From Megalonaias nervosa (taxonomy: Eukaryota; Mollusca; Bivalvia; Unionida; Unionidae), in the NCBI GenBank assembly GCA_016617855.1, contig JAECUM010096230.1:236984-300983 (forward strand): a stretch of DNA of 64,000 nt, in the 5' to 3' direction. A program made the position numbers and the translations under genes. This document shows positions 46,375 through 58,163 of the stretch, in pieces. The stretch's first letter is position 1; every line of letters starts with the position of its first letter. The notes below the pieces were generated by a model. That model ran no database searches. It saw only the letters and a program-made list of their open reading frames with translations, and was not told where the DNA came from.

Positions 46375-47800
46375 TTTGATTGGGCAACACAGACCCCTCT
46401 TCCTGGCCTTTATAGACCTTACCAAGGCGTTCGATCTGGTCAGCAGAGACGGACTCGTCACAACCCTGGTGAAGATTGGATGCCCTCCAAAGCTGCTAAG
46501 CATGGTCCAGTCCTTCCATGATGACATGAAAGGCACAGTGCAGTATGATGGCTCAATGTCTGACCCCTTTGACGTTCGCAGCAGAGTGAAACAAGGCTGC
46601 ATCCTTGCCCCCACACTCTTCGGCATCTTCTTCGCTGTCCTGCTCAAGTACGCCTTTGGGACGTCCACAGAAGGGATCTACCAGCACACGCGATCAGATG
46701 GCAGACTGTTTAACCTGGCACGACTGAAGGCAAAGAGCAAAGTGCGAGAAACAACCATCAGGGACATTCTGTTTGCAGACGATGTTGCTCTAGCCACTCA
46801 CACAGAGCTGAGCTACATCGCCTAATGGACCGCTTTGCTAAAGCATGCGGTGAGTTTGGGTTGACCATCAGCCTAAGGAAAACCAACATGATGGCTCAGG
46901 ATGTGGATCCCCCCAGCATCATCATCAACAACTACAAACTAGAGGTAGTCAGACAGTTCATGTTCCTTGGCTCTACCATCACCAACAACCTCTCGCTCGA
47001 TGCTGAGCTCAACAAGTGGATTGAAAAGACATCAACAACTCTCTCCAGGTTGTCAGAGAGAGTGTGGAACAACAGCATGCTGACCCTGAACACTAAGATC
47101 TCCGTGTACCATGCCCTTGTGCTAAGCACTCTCCTGTACGGCAGTGAAACCTGGACCCAGCATGCCTCACAGGAGGAAAGACTGAGCACCTTCCACATGC
47201 AATGCCTCCGAAGCATATTTGGGATCACCTGGAGCGATCAAGTGACAAACAACGAGGTGCTTGAACATGCCAAGATTAACAGCATGGTCACACTCCTCCA
47301 CCAATGTCGCACAGATGGCTGGGCCATGTATGTCGGATGGATGACGGATGGATCCCCAAAGACCTTCTTTATTGGAAGCTTGCCTCTGGCAAAAGATTGA
47401 TCAGATGGCCACATCTCCACTTCAAGGATGTCTGTAAGTGCTACATGAAAGTCCTTGACATCGATGTCAACACATGGGAAGAGCTTGCTCTAGACAGGTC
47501 CAGCTGGCGACATGCTCAGATCACTGGTCTGAAGTCAGTGAGGACAAGCTACACTTGCTAGCCGATGATAAGTGATTTCAGAGGAAGAAGAAGCAGCTCC
47601 AACCCACACCAGACTCAACCTTCAAGTGCAGCAAGGACTGCCACTCCCGTGTTAGGCTCCACAGTCACAGCAGACGCTGCACAACCACCAACCGGGACAT
47701 CTCACATGGCCGCACTTCCGTCGTCTCTCGAGACTAACAGATGCCAACAAGGGCAAGGGTTACCTCAATGCAGATACTCTCAACCCCAATAGTCTCTAGA
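46375..47800 (+). mobile_element. Second LINE nested in the first, 5'-truncated
   Basis: Three successive frames give one RT: 46343-46825 (FIDLTKAFDLVSRDGL; RVKQGCILAPTLF; ILFADDVALATH), 46825-47400 (FLGSTITNNLSLDAEL; LSTLLYGSETW; CLRSIFGITWSDQV) and 47304-47561 (HRWLGHVCRMDDG). Near 47620-47680 one frame encodes a degenerate C2H2-like end (CSKDCHSRVRLHSHSRRC). The base composition is much more GC-rich than its surroundings and codon usage is distinct, suggesting a younger insertion. The two sides join LINE endonuclease sequence, so this is a clean nested insertion. The clade is not determined. Confidence 0.8.
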
Positions 47801-48100
47801 TCAACACATCTGTTATAACTAATGGAACTGTCTACATAGAGAAGAATACCCACACACCCATGGATTCCCTATCTTTTCTTTCAAAGTTGAACCCCTGTAT
47901 TTGGAGAGCCAAATCATCAGTATCATCAGAAAGAAAGGTTTCACATAGACCTTGAATATTGACTGATCTAGTTTGCCGTAATATTAACTTAATCTCATTC
48001 AGTTTAGGGAGGGTGTGTTGAATATTTGGTTGATTACTTGCAGACCTCTTTTGAGGAGGCCAAAGACATGACATACAGATATTCAGATATTATGAACTTT

Positions 48101-48879
48101 TGAGAATGACAGTTGTAAGACTGACAGCTATAAGGTGAAGTTGTTTGCATTTGCAACATGCACAGTGGAGAGAATGTTGGCATACTTCTCTGTTTCTTTC
48201 ATGTACTGTGGTTGAAATTTCTTTGGATATTGTACTTGTGGAAATTGTACATGATCTAAGCACACAAAATGACTGCTACTATGTGCTCAATAGATCAATA
48301 ACCCTAGCCCTAACCCTAGATCAGTGCAAATTAGCCTAAAGTATACTATCTTTAGCAGTTATTAAAATAGGAAAAATGAATTTTGCCAGAATAGACAATA
48401 CCAGCTTCTGAAAGTGCAGTGAATGAATTGCTAAATATATAAAATGTTTTACAAAAAAGTTATTCGCTTTCTTTTTACAATTTCCTTTGAAGTCCAATAA
48501 GTAAAGGTGCACATCTGAAGTATGGCCAAGCTGTATACTCTATATCCCATAATACACCCATCAATCATACAAAGAATTAAAAGTTCTTTTACAAGTACCT
48601 AAGATGTACAAGTTCTTTTTTTAACTAACATGTACAATCAGTAAGAAAAAACCTGGGAAATTCTTTGTCTTTAAAATTCTGACTCTATGTGAAACACAAA
48701 TTTAGTAGAGTGCCACAATAGCAAGAAATTCTTGGCTGTCCCCATCCCCTCCTCCAAAATTTAATTATGGGCCCCCTCCCAGTAAAACAAAAACTTGTTT
48801 GATGGGAATTTTGGGTTCGCACTGGGCCTGGGTCCCCTCCACAACAGTTGTGGGGATTGCTGGGCAGTTGTTATGCTAC
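48101..48879. other. Non-genic stretch
   Basis: No gene seen. A short CCCTAGCCCTAACCCTAG run at 48302-48319 is telomere-like but too short to mean more than a chance or repair-derived scrap. Confidence 0.5.
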
Positions 48880-49130
48880 CGTTTTCACTAGAAGACTTCT
48901 TATGATGTCTAATTAGCCCATTATGGCCATTTTGAAAACCTAGCTATTGCTACTTTTACTGAATTGATGATCCTATTGTCATAGGGTTTTCACTAGAAGA
49001 CTTCTTATTATGTATAGTTTGTCCTAATGAAAATGGTGTCCCTATGACATGCAATATGGCAGCTATGGTGGCCATCTTCAGAATTTGTATATGGCTACTC
49101 CTGTTGAGCATATGATCATATTGACAGGAG
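48880..49130. repeat. Two units of the dispersed 130-bp family
   Basis: GGGTTTTCACTAGAAGACTT followed by CTTATTATGTATAGTTTG and GGCAGCTATGGTGGCCATCTT match the units at 43220, 52005 and 52370. Confidence 0.65.
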
Positions 49131-51299
49131 ATTGTTAACTTAAAGAACAGATGGCTATGCCAACATTTAAAAAAATCTTTCTTGCAATATATAATTTTAT
49201 CTATATGAAATTGATGTTCTTGAATATCATTACATGGCTATTTATCTTGGGTAGAAGATGTTTGTAACAATGCTTTTACAGCAATATGCAGCTGGATCTG
49301 AAAGAAAATGGTGTTCAAATGACGTAGAACATGGCACCAGCGTGCAAAATTGCTGCTGGTCCGATGACAAAAAAATGAGTAGCTGGTCTGTCTGGCCAGC
49401 TGGATTTTAGGCGTATCGAATAAATTTAATCTACAGTATTTATATTTTGTATGCTGTTAAAAAAATATTTTAAAAAAAATAAAAAATAAATAATTGTGAA
49501 TTGTTTCTTATGACTACTCTTGAATCTGGGTGATATGAGAAGATAAATAACTTGCCATTAATCTATGTACACTAGATGCTTATAACTCAAAATAAGCACT
49601 GTTCTGCATCTATGTGATGTCTGATGCCACACCTTAATTACAGTTCCTGACGTCAATGTGTGGAATAGTTTGGATGCCTGGAAGCCTTACGAGGCTAAAA
49701 ACCAAACAGAGTCAGTACTATTCAAACAAAATTTGACACTATCAGATGAAAACAGTTGCTGAGTTAAAGAATTCAACTGGAATATGGAAACAAGATTCAC
49801 TCAAAGACTATGACAATACTATTCATTCAGCTCAACATCAAGAATGATATCTGAGACTGGAGCTCATTGAAGTTTTTTATGTAAGTCTCATATAATGTAG
49901 CTAAAGTTACCAAATTTGTTTTAAAATGATTTAGACATGATTTGTATCAACATACAGTGCAACATGATTTAGTCTATATCCTAAACAATAGTGGTCTGTG
50001 TACAACCATGTTGTCCCCAGAGTTTTGGAAGAGTTCATTTATGATACTTGTCAAATCAGTTATGGGAGCCATTGTGTGCCACAGGCAAACAAACATGGTC
50101 TACTCATTAGACAAATCATATAATAAACATACAATAAGTAAAAATGTAAATTAGTTTCAAGAAAACGAGATGATGCAGATGGTGTTTTAATTAGGTAAAT
50201 TTATCTACACTTCAAGACACTGAGATAAAAATTCACTGAGCTACAAATATGGATACCATGCATGATCTCAACAAACTAAATGTTTAACTCCATTCTGCTG
50301 ATGTGGATGCATTTAATCCAGTTCCATTTCCAGCAGCAGAAACTCGCCTTCCACAGACCAGATTTCCTGTACATTGGATACCAGACACAGCTTTGGAGGC
50401 TGGGTCTAGTTCTGACACTGTCATTGATGGAATTCAGTGCATGAGGATCCTGATTCTTATTCTCACCATAATTCAGACTGGTCATCACTGGTTACATTAT
50501 AATGACCAGCCTCTGTGTGAGTCATGTATGGACCTAGATCAGCTAGACAGCAAGCATTATTTTCCTGGCAATAAATAGTGGCCATTTCATGCTTAGTTTT
50601 ATCAAATATAATAAAGTTAACATATATAAATATCTTTTTCTGTGTTTGACTTCATGTTCCCTGTTTCATTATATCAACAACCTTACTACAATCTGATTTT
50701 CATGTCTACCTGAATTTACCTTTGCATCATTGACTACATTCTGTCTTCTTAAATGATGAAATATAGAACCAGTTGATATGGGCAGGACCACTGGTATTTT
50801 CATGTTACTGGTCCTGTGGGCTTGTGGGATTTGTTGACAAGGTTCACACAATTCATGGCACCACAGTGGCATTCTTGACGATCTTGTGATCACTACTGCT
50901 CATGTACGAATGATTAGGTTTTCATTAAAATGTGCAATATTGAACTCATTCTGAAGGAAAATGGTGAAGATAACCACACTTTGGGAAGGAGTTTTGAAAA
51001 CCAGATCTAATTGACCTTAGAGTCAAGGCCAAGGTCACTGTTGCATTTTTGTACATCTCGGAGTTTATGACAGTGACTTGCACATATACAGGTGAATTTT
51101 GATTAGGCTTTTCATTTATTTGCAATGTACAAGTTGATAGTCAGGATTTTGACACTAATTTTAAGGTCAAAGGTCATGACTTGGATGTTTAGATATACTG
51201 ACTTATGGCCACAATAACACACAAATATGAATAGATTATCAGCTCCAGTTTATGGATATATCTGGTGATTATCTTAAATGCTGCCAGTCTGAATTATAG
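49131..51299. other. Non-genic stretch with one unassigned open frame
   Basis: Mostly AT-rich sequence. The frame 50303-50578 (+) has a proline-rich start (NPVPFPAAETRLPQTRFPVH) and looks slightly protein-like. It has no recognised domain, and no flanking splice sites were convincing, so it is not called as a gene. Confidence 0.4.
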
Positions 51300-51932
51300 A
51301 TTTAGTCAAACATAGTACATGGGTATACTTTGACATAGTCAAACATAGTACATGGGTATACTTTGACATAGTCAAACATAGCACATTGGTATACTTTGAC
51401 ATGTCCAACACAGCCCATGGGTATACTTTGAAATAGTCAAATATAGCACATGGGTATACTTTGACATAGTCAAACATAGTACATGGCTGAACTTGGACAT
51501 AGTCAAATAGAGTACATGGGTATACTTTGACATAGTCAAATATAGCACATGGCTATACTTTGACATAGTCAAACATAGCAAATGGGTATACTTTGACATA
51601 GTCAAATATAGCACATGGCTATACTTTGACATAGTCAAACATAGCAAATGGGTATACTTTAACATAGTTAAATATAGTACATGGGTATACTTGGACATAG
51701 TCAATCAGCACATAGCTATACTTTAACATAGTCAAACATAGTACATGGCTATACTTTGACATAGTCAAACGTAGCACATGGGTATACTTTGACATAGCTA
51801 AATATAGTACATGGGTAAACTTTGACATAGTTAAATATAGTACATGGGTATACTTTGACATAGTTAAATAAAGTACATGGGTATACTTTGACATAGTTAA
51901 ATATAGTACATGGGTATACTTTGACATAGCCT
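51300..51932. repeat. 33-bp minisatellite, about 19 copies
   Basis: Units of ACATAGTCAAACATAGTACA followed by TGGGTATACTTTG. The period is divisible by three, which explains long - strand frames of Met-Ser-Lys-Tyr-Thr repeats; these are not treated as coding. Confidence 0.9.
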
Positions 51933-52004
51933 GAGAAAAAGTTAAAGTCAGATATGTAAGAAAATATTTTTTCACCAAATTGGTATGTTGGTTTTTTACC
52001 AGAA

Positions 52005-52206
52005 GACTTCACATGATGTATAGTTGGTCGAAAATGAAAATAGTGTCAATCAGATGTATGGCTACAACAGCAGCCATTTTGAAAACATTATCATTATGCC
52101 TTCTGAATGGATGGCTGTATCAACATGGGCTTTAACTAACAACTCATAATTGATAATTTTAAGTCAAGATATTAAATGTTATGAAGGTGCTTGTAGCTTT
52201 CTTAAC

Positions 52207-52253
<47 letters not shown>

Positions 52254-52560
52254 CTCACAAATATAGCACACACCACCCACTCCCACACTCTGGAAAGGAC
52301 ATCCCTTTTATAAGGTCATTTTCATGGTGCAGAATGGGTGCCTTATAAGTGAGGGACCACTGCACTAAATAGAGATAATGCCAATATGATATTAAATATG
52401 GTCACCATGGCATCTGTCTTGAAAATCTTGTTTTCATTCCTTCTCCACAAAGGAAAGTCATATCAATATGTGGTTTCCACCAGAAGATTTCTTATGATAC
52501 CTTGTTGAACCTAAATGAAAATGGTGTGAAGTTGACATCCAGTATTTCCATCACAGCAGT
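52005..52560. repeat. Dispersed 130-bp family units around a (CA)n microsatellite
   Basis: Units at 52005-52140 and 52370-52560 (AGAAGACTTCACATGATGTA; AATATGGTCACCATGGCATC). Between them at about 52211-52252 is a pure CA dinucleotide run of about 40 bases. Confidence 0.7.
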
Positions 52561-53289
52561 TAAATTTAAAAATTTTGTTATTGCTGAAGAATATCAAAGA
52601 TGGTTTCAACAATGTACAATTGAAAGGAAGAAATGGTCTCATCTTGAATTTCTGGAAATCTCTTCAGCAAGTAGAGCATCAGTCCCTTCAAGGGACTCTT
52701 GTTTTAAATCATTGTTTAATACTTGACAATTTATATATCACTGTCCACCCCATGAAGCCAGATTTCCTGGATGAACCTCACAGAATTTTACTAACCTTGG
52801 AGTGACAGTGCTACAAAACCAAGGTCATTCAACAATAATTAGCTTGAATAGCCACTACAGATAAACCTCACATGAAAAGCATGGAGTGTGCTGTCCACTT
52901 ATCTTATTCATATACTTATTCACTGTATAATATACAGTTAAGCTACTGAAAGTAGCCTATCACAGCATGATATTATCGTCATTTATATGAAAAGTTTAGC
53001 ACTGAACGTTTATTCAGCTTATAACTGCAATGGTCAGAAAGGGCATTCTTAGTATACTGTGATGTATATAGGTCTAGCATTGTTTGTTATTTTTTTATTC
53101 ATTATATGCTATGGATAATTGTATAATCAACTTGACCTTGTCCTAAATCATGCTCATTTTCTACCTGACCTGAATCATCGATTTTGGTTTTGCAAACATG
53201 TTTATCTTGATCTGAGTCAAGAACATTGGAAATTCCCCATGAAATGTCTGGTCTACCTGTTATTTACCACATTTTATATTATAAATTTT

Positions 53290-53900
53290 AGTAACAGGCC
53301 TTCTAATTATAACTAAGATTTTATCTTGTAAGCATATGGCACCTCCCAGAATGAAATTTTCAGTTAGGTAATAGTTTTTTTTTAAATAAAAAATGCTAAT
53401 TGTGACCTGAGGACTATATAATCTTTTTTATCTTGAAATTAATCATTCATGCTGTAAGATCTGAGTAGAATCAGTTGTATTATTGTTGTATCCAGTATTT
53501 CATTTGGACTGGAATTTATTTATTCAAACTATTTAATTCAAGTTATTGTTCTCTGGAAATACAAAGTGCTCAAAAATAACATTCTTGGAAATAGAGACTT
53601 GGATTTATAGTGAAATTTCAAATACTGATATGTTCTTGGATTGTATTAATATGACCCAACAAAAGTCTGCTGGCACATCACTATTGCAAAGGCCACTGTT
53701 GGCACATAAACACTTCCAGCATTGGATTTATTTTGAAATACCAATCATTAAGACTTGTGTTAGAAATTCTATGATTATTTGGGATTTAATTTACAACACT
53801 GTAAGTTCTTTTTAAATTTTCACTTTGTATTCTAGTGAAATAAATTATTTAATTTCACAAATCTAGTTGCTTCTCACTCTTTTATGTTACTTAAGACAAA
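53290..53900 (+). mobile_element. Solo LTR of the Gmr1-like family
   Basis: From CTAATTATAACTAAGATTTTAT to TTCTCACTCTTTTATGTTACTT it is the reverse complement of the copies at 20462-21460 and 14495-15130, including ATTATTTGGGATTTAATTT and AAATAAATTATTTAATTTC. The region 52561-53289 before it shows no gene. Confidence 0.6.
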
Positions 53901-54004
53901 AGAGTTGTAGTACCATAAAATATTAAATAAAGGTCACAGTGACCTTTTTGATATGGGTTTAGTGCTAAGAGAGATTATAAAACCATCTAGTTTATTGAAT
54001 ACAG

Positions 54005-54167
54005 CAGTTGTTCTGAACCTTTTCTGGCCACAACCCTAAAAAATAGTTTATCTGAGCCTCATGATCCCATTTCCATATTCTGTTAAGTTTTGCCACCTGA
54101 AGAAAGTCAAGGTGACCGTCCATGACCCTCCAGAATGTCCTCATGTGCTGGGATTTGGGAACCACTG
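54005..54167. mobile_element. hAT-type MITE, 163 bp
   Basis: Begins CAGTTGTTCTGAACC and ends TTTGGGAACCACTG, imperfect inverted ends of the CAGTGGTTCT-type found in hAT elements. The flanks GAATACAG (53997-54004) and GATTAAAG (54168-54175) agree at six of eight positions, matching an aged 8-bp hAT target duplication. Confidence 0.75.
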
Positions 54168-54439
54168 GATTAAAGTATGAACAATCATAATATCAAATAA
54201 AACAAAAATCAGAGTCTTAGTTTTAAGATGCAGGTGTAGTACTCATCAAGATGTGTTGTTGTGTATATTTATTTGTGTGCTTGACCTTTGTCTGTGATTG
54301 AGGGTTGAGTAGTTATGGCCTCCTTGACTTTTATCATTTTTTTTAAATTTGTTTACTTATTTGAGTTCAAGGTAAAACCTTTGTTACAAACACAGAATGT
54401 TCTGGAACCCAACTTTTGACTCACATTCTGGTCATTTTA

Positions 54440-54900
54440 TTGTCTTAGGTTTTTATATAAGGTTGAGTTAAACAAAATTTTTCATTCCTCCATTAAGTTA
54501 AGTCTGTGGAATTATGTTATGTTGTGTTAAGATATACTTTGAGAGGAATCATTTGTTTAAATATGTTTCATTGGAACTATGAAGTGCTCATTAACCTTTT
54601 TGGACTGAACACTATTTTGAGATTATTGTGAATTCTTTCAAGGGCATTCTGTGTCGGTAGATCAACCTACGCAAGATTCTTGGAATATTAACAGATTAAA
54701 ATTGGAATTCATTTGTAACACTATATACTTTAGGACATGTGATAGAACTTTTAGGATTATTTGGGATTTATTTTGCAATTCTGTAAGTTCCTCTTAAATG
54801 TTTAGTATAATACTTTGTAACTGAGAGAAATTTATTTGTTGATTTTACTGAACTTGCTGGTTTGGCACCTTTCTGTTAATTAGTTTAAAACCATAGAATC
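54440..54900 (+). mobile_element. Partial LTR of the Gmr1-like family
   Basis: Shares CTATGAAGTGCTCATTAACC, TTATTTGGGATTTATTTTGC and CTGTAAGTTCCTCTTAAATG with the copy at 53290-53900, and ends near TGGCACCTTTCTGTTAATTAG. It lies 540 bases after that copy in the same orientation, but the sequence between is not retrotransposon interior. Confidence 0.55.
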
Positions 54901-55224
54901 CTAATGGTATCCCCTCAAAAGTTGCATAATTCCAGGTAGAATGTTATTATGTAGTAGATAAAAGACCATTGAGGACATGTTGTAAATGTAAAAATTATCT
55001 TCAGCCAGGAAATTGTGAAATGTGGGTCACAATGACCTTTTATATGATGATATAGTTGGATGATTCTGGGAAAAACAGTATCAGAGTTAGATCCCAAGTC
55101 AACAAAGCATGAAATCTGGTACATTCACAGTAACCTATCTTTGTGACAAGCATGCAGTACTGATAAACATTCATCTCCTCACCAAGTGTCATGAATGATT
55201 CTACCATGAATAGAACTTTATATT

Positions 55225-55380
55225 AATGTTGAGTACACAGAACTAATCAGTACAATGTGTCTTTTAACTGTGAGAAAGTACACAGAACTTTAATCAGTAC
55301 AGTGTGTCTTTTAACTGTGAGAAAAGAACACAGAACTTTAATCAGTACAGTGTGTCTTTTAACTGTGAGAAAAGTATACT
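55225..55380. repeat. Three-copy tandem repeat, about 51-bp unit
   Basis: AATCAGTACAGTGTGTCTTT followed by TAACTGTGAGAAA and ACACAGAACTT, repeated three times. The neighbours 54901-55224 and 55381-56330 contain no gene I can support. Confidence 0.8.
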
Positions 55381-56334
55381 AAAATAAGCAACACATCTGA
55401 GAAGCTTTGAATGAAAACAAAAATTTTATTGCAAAAAAAGCTGAGAACAAGAATTTTCAAGAATATTATCATTAGTTGAAAAGCTTGGTAGTCAAAGCTT
55501 TGTAGTCAATCATTTTAATACATGTATGTCGAAAATTGGAATCTTTAACCAGATTAAAAATCATATGCCATACATAAAGAGATATGCAATTTTACAAACA
55601 TCAGTATTCATCTTTGAGATTTATTCACTACCTTGATTTGAATAGGTGAAGGCAAGGAAAATGTTGGGCATTAGCGATAATTGCTGTGCATTCAGAAGAA
55701 ATTAGTCACATCTTATTATTATGACCTTGTAGAAGGTTTCCTTATTTATAGAGAATTAAGAAAATAAAACTTCTGTAAGAATACTTTGTTCAGGACAAAA
55801 TGCTGTATGATTACATAATAGTATTCTACCAACCTAACATAGCTAAGTCATCAGGTAAACATGTGAACCATATGACAGCAATATGTGAGCCATATGAAAG
55901 TGATAAGCTTTTACTGATTACTACTCATTATTACCACTTTTCGTACTTTTAAATATATTGTAATAAAACATGCAACTCACAGATTAATTACACCAAGGAA
56001 TTATCACTCACTTCATATGGCTGAAGGTGGGTGCAAGAGAGAGAAATGGGTTTACTACCACTTGGTGGGGTTAATCATTTACAGTGGGTAATCATTTACA
56101 GTGGGTAAGCCACATTTAATTGAATAACTCATTATAAACATTAATTTGAAAGTTTTTATCCTAGATTCAAGGAACACTTCTGATATCCATGCTGAATGTT
56201 TATGTCAAAGTTATCTACTGGGTTTTCAAAGTAAAAAATTTGTACCCACTGTCAGCTTTATTTATGTTGTATCAACCATAATTCACCACACTCAACATAG
56301 TACAACACAACTACTGTTTCTAGCGCAATCTTGA

Positions 56335-57150
56335 TAATTATTCACCTCCTTAAACATCCTGGCCTGTATTCTATTTATTTGCCTAATTTAAAGTCCTGGC
56401 CTGTATTTTATTTAATCACCTCATTAAAAGTCCTGGCCTGTATTCTATTTAATCACCTCATTAAAAGTCCTGGCCAGTATTTTATTTATTTGCCTAATTT
56501 AAAGTCCTGGCCTATATTTTATTTATTTGCCTAATTTAAAGTCCTAGCTTGTATTCTATTTATTCACCTCATTAAAAGTCCTGGCCAGTATTTTATTTAT
56601 TTGCCTAATTTAAGGTCCTGGCCTGTATTTTATTTATTTGCCTAATTTAAAGTCCTGGCTTGTATTCTATTTAATCACCTCATTAAAAGTCCTGGCCTGT
56701 ATTTTATTTATTTGCCTAATTTAAAGTCCTGGCCTATATTTTATTTATTTGCTTAATTTAAAGTCCTGGCCTATATTTTATTTAATCACCTCATTTAAAG
56801 TCCTGGCTCATATTCTATTTATTTGCCGAATTAAAAGTCCTGGCCTATATTTTATTTAATCACCTCATTAAAATTCCTGGCCTGTATTCTAGTTAATCAC
56901 CTCCTTAAACATCCTGGCCTGTATTCTATTTATTTGCCTAATTAAAATTCCTGGCCTATATTCTATTTAATCAACTACTTACAAGTCCTGGCTTGTATTC
57001 TATTTAATCACCTCCTTAAAAGTCCTGGCCTGTATTCTATTTATTTGCCTAATTTAAAGTCCTGGCCTATATTCTATTTAATCACCTCATTAAAAGTCCT
57101 GGCCTGTATTCTATTTAATCACCTACTTAAAAGTCCTGGCATGTATTCTC
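56335..57150. repeat. 37-bp minisatellite, about 22 copies
   Basis: Units of AAAGTCCTGGCCTGTATTCT followed by ATTTAATCACCTCATTA or ATTTATTTGCCTAATTT, so two unit subtypes are intermixed. It lies downstream of the EEP-like gene on its 3' side. Many copies include TTTATT, the complement of AATAAA, so transcripts of that gene could end in the array. Confidence 0.9.
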
Positions 57151-57438
57151 AAAACTAATAGAGCACAGAACTAAAGTTGACCCTCTTCATCCTGTAACCA
57201 CAAGTGATGCTTGGATCATATTTTTGTCATCAAAATTAAAAATTATTGTAGAGGAACACCTGTGAATGAGAAAGCTAGTCAATGAACCTAGGTTATGAAT
57301 GAGAATTTTGGTAAAGGAATTCAGGTTGTGAAGATTCTGTTATAGTTTATGTCTCAGAATGATGTTGGTGGTAGTACTCTGGTTCTCCGGTTTCCTTCAC
57401 CACCTAAACCTTCTTGTATACTAACACTGAAGGAAACT

Positions 57439-58163
57439 CTAGCCACCAGAGTGTCTTGGTGGTCTCTGGGGAACATACAACTCAGCCTGGATGGGACAGA
57501 CGTTTTGTGGACGAGGTGGATTGTCGCACGCTGTCGTTTTTGTAGCTGTACTAGTTTTGATCTTCAATTCTTCAAATGTCTTCGGGTTCGCTTTTGATCC
57601 TCTGATGCTTGTATTTAAGGCCTCACGTTCCAAACGAGTTTCCATGGTGATCTGTCTACTGGCGTATGTCTCCATATCAAAGAAAGAGGCGTTTTTCAGC
57701 TCTAGCTCCTCAGAAGCTACGAAACACTCATTGACGCTTCGGACGTTTTGTTTAGCGGAGTTGCAGTTGTATAGCTTCATCTTCAGCAAGCTCTTGCTAG
57801 GTTTCACCTGATACGTAGCCTGGGAACGTTGATCTAGCCCGTAGTCAGCTAGAACAGGTGTTACCTGTTCATACAAGCTTTTTACGGCACTCTGGTTCAT
57901 GGAATTTATCATGGCACTCAGCTGGTCAGTGGGGTAGTTGAGATCCCCCGCCATAAGCACAGATCGACCCCGGGTCAAGGCTACTCGCTGACTATACTGG
58001 ATAAGGCTCCGGGTCCACTCCTCTCTCTGCTTCTGCATCATTTCCTGGACCGAGGATGTCCACGTTAGGCACACGAACTCCTTGAGTGGCTGAGAGTTCA
58101 CTGGACTTGGCATCGGAGGAAGAACCTCCACTTTCGGCATCACCAGCTGGTCTGGATCAAGGG
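57439..58163 (-). CDS. EEP-fold-like protein, exon 2 and stop
   Basis: Begins after TTTTGTAG at 58164. Reading in phase from exon 1, the junction gives LPSLDPDQLVMPKVEVL, and the frame runs 241 codons to TAG at 57439-57441. It contains VLMAGDLNYPTDQLSAM, resembling the G-D-x-N metal-binding core of endonuclease/exonuclease/phosphatase (EEP) domains, and a long Ser/Thr/Lys C-terminal region likely to be disordered. I do not recognise the gene, and the EEP assignment is by motif only; the terminal Asp-His motif of active EEP enzymes was not found. With exon 1 the protein has 339 residues. Confidence 0.6.

Larger units (their letters stand above)
43695..48100 (-). mobile_element. CR1/L2-like LINE, near-complete ORF2, split by a second LINE
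   Basis: The 3' end carries an ATT microsatellite (about 43698-43722 on the + strand). Going upstream on the - strand are the RT C-terminus, RT and endonuclease. The endonuclease is divided: its first part lies at about 47800-48074 and the rest resumes at about 46370. The sequence between is another LINE in the opposite direction. Frameshifts at about 44310-44350 and 45080-45140 break ORF2. No ORF1 was identified beyond 48100. Confidence 0.8.

Noticed and set aside
48302..48319. Interstitial telomere repeat
   Set aside because: Only about three imperfect CCCTAA units; too short to be meaningful.
51274..52012. Overlapping - strand frames rich in Met-Ser-Lys-Tyr-Thr
   Set aside because: They are direct read-outs of the 33-bp minisatellite.
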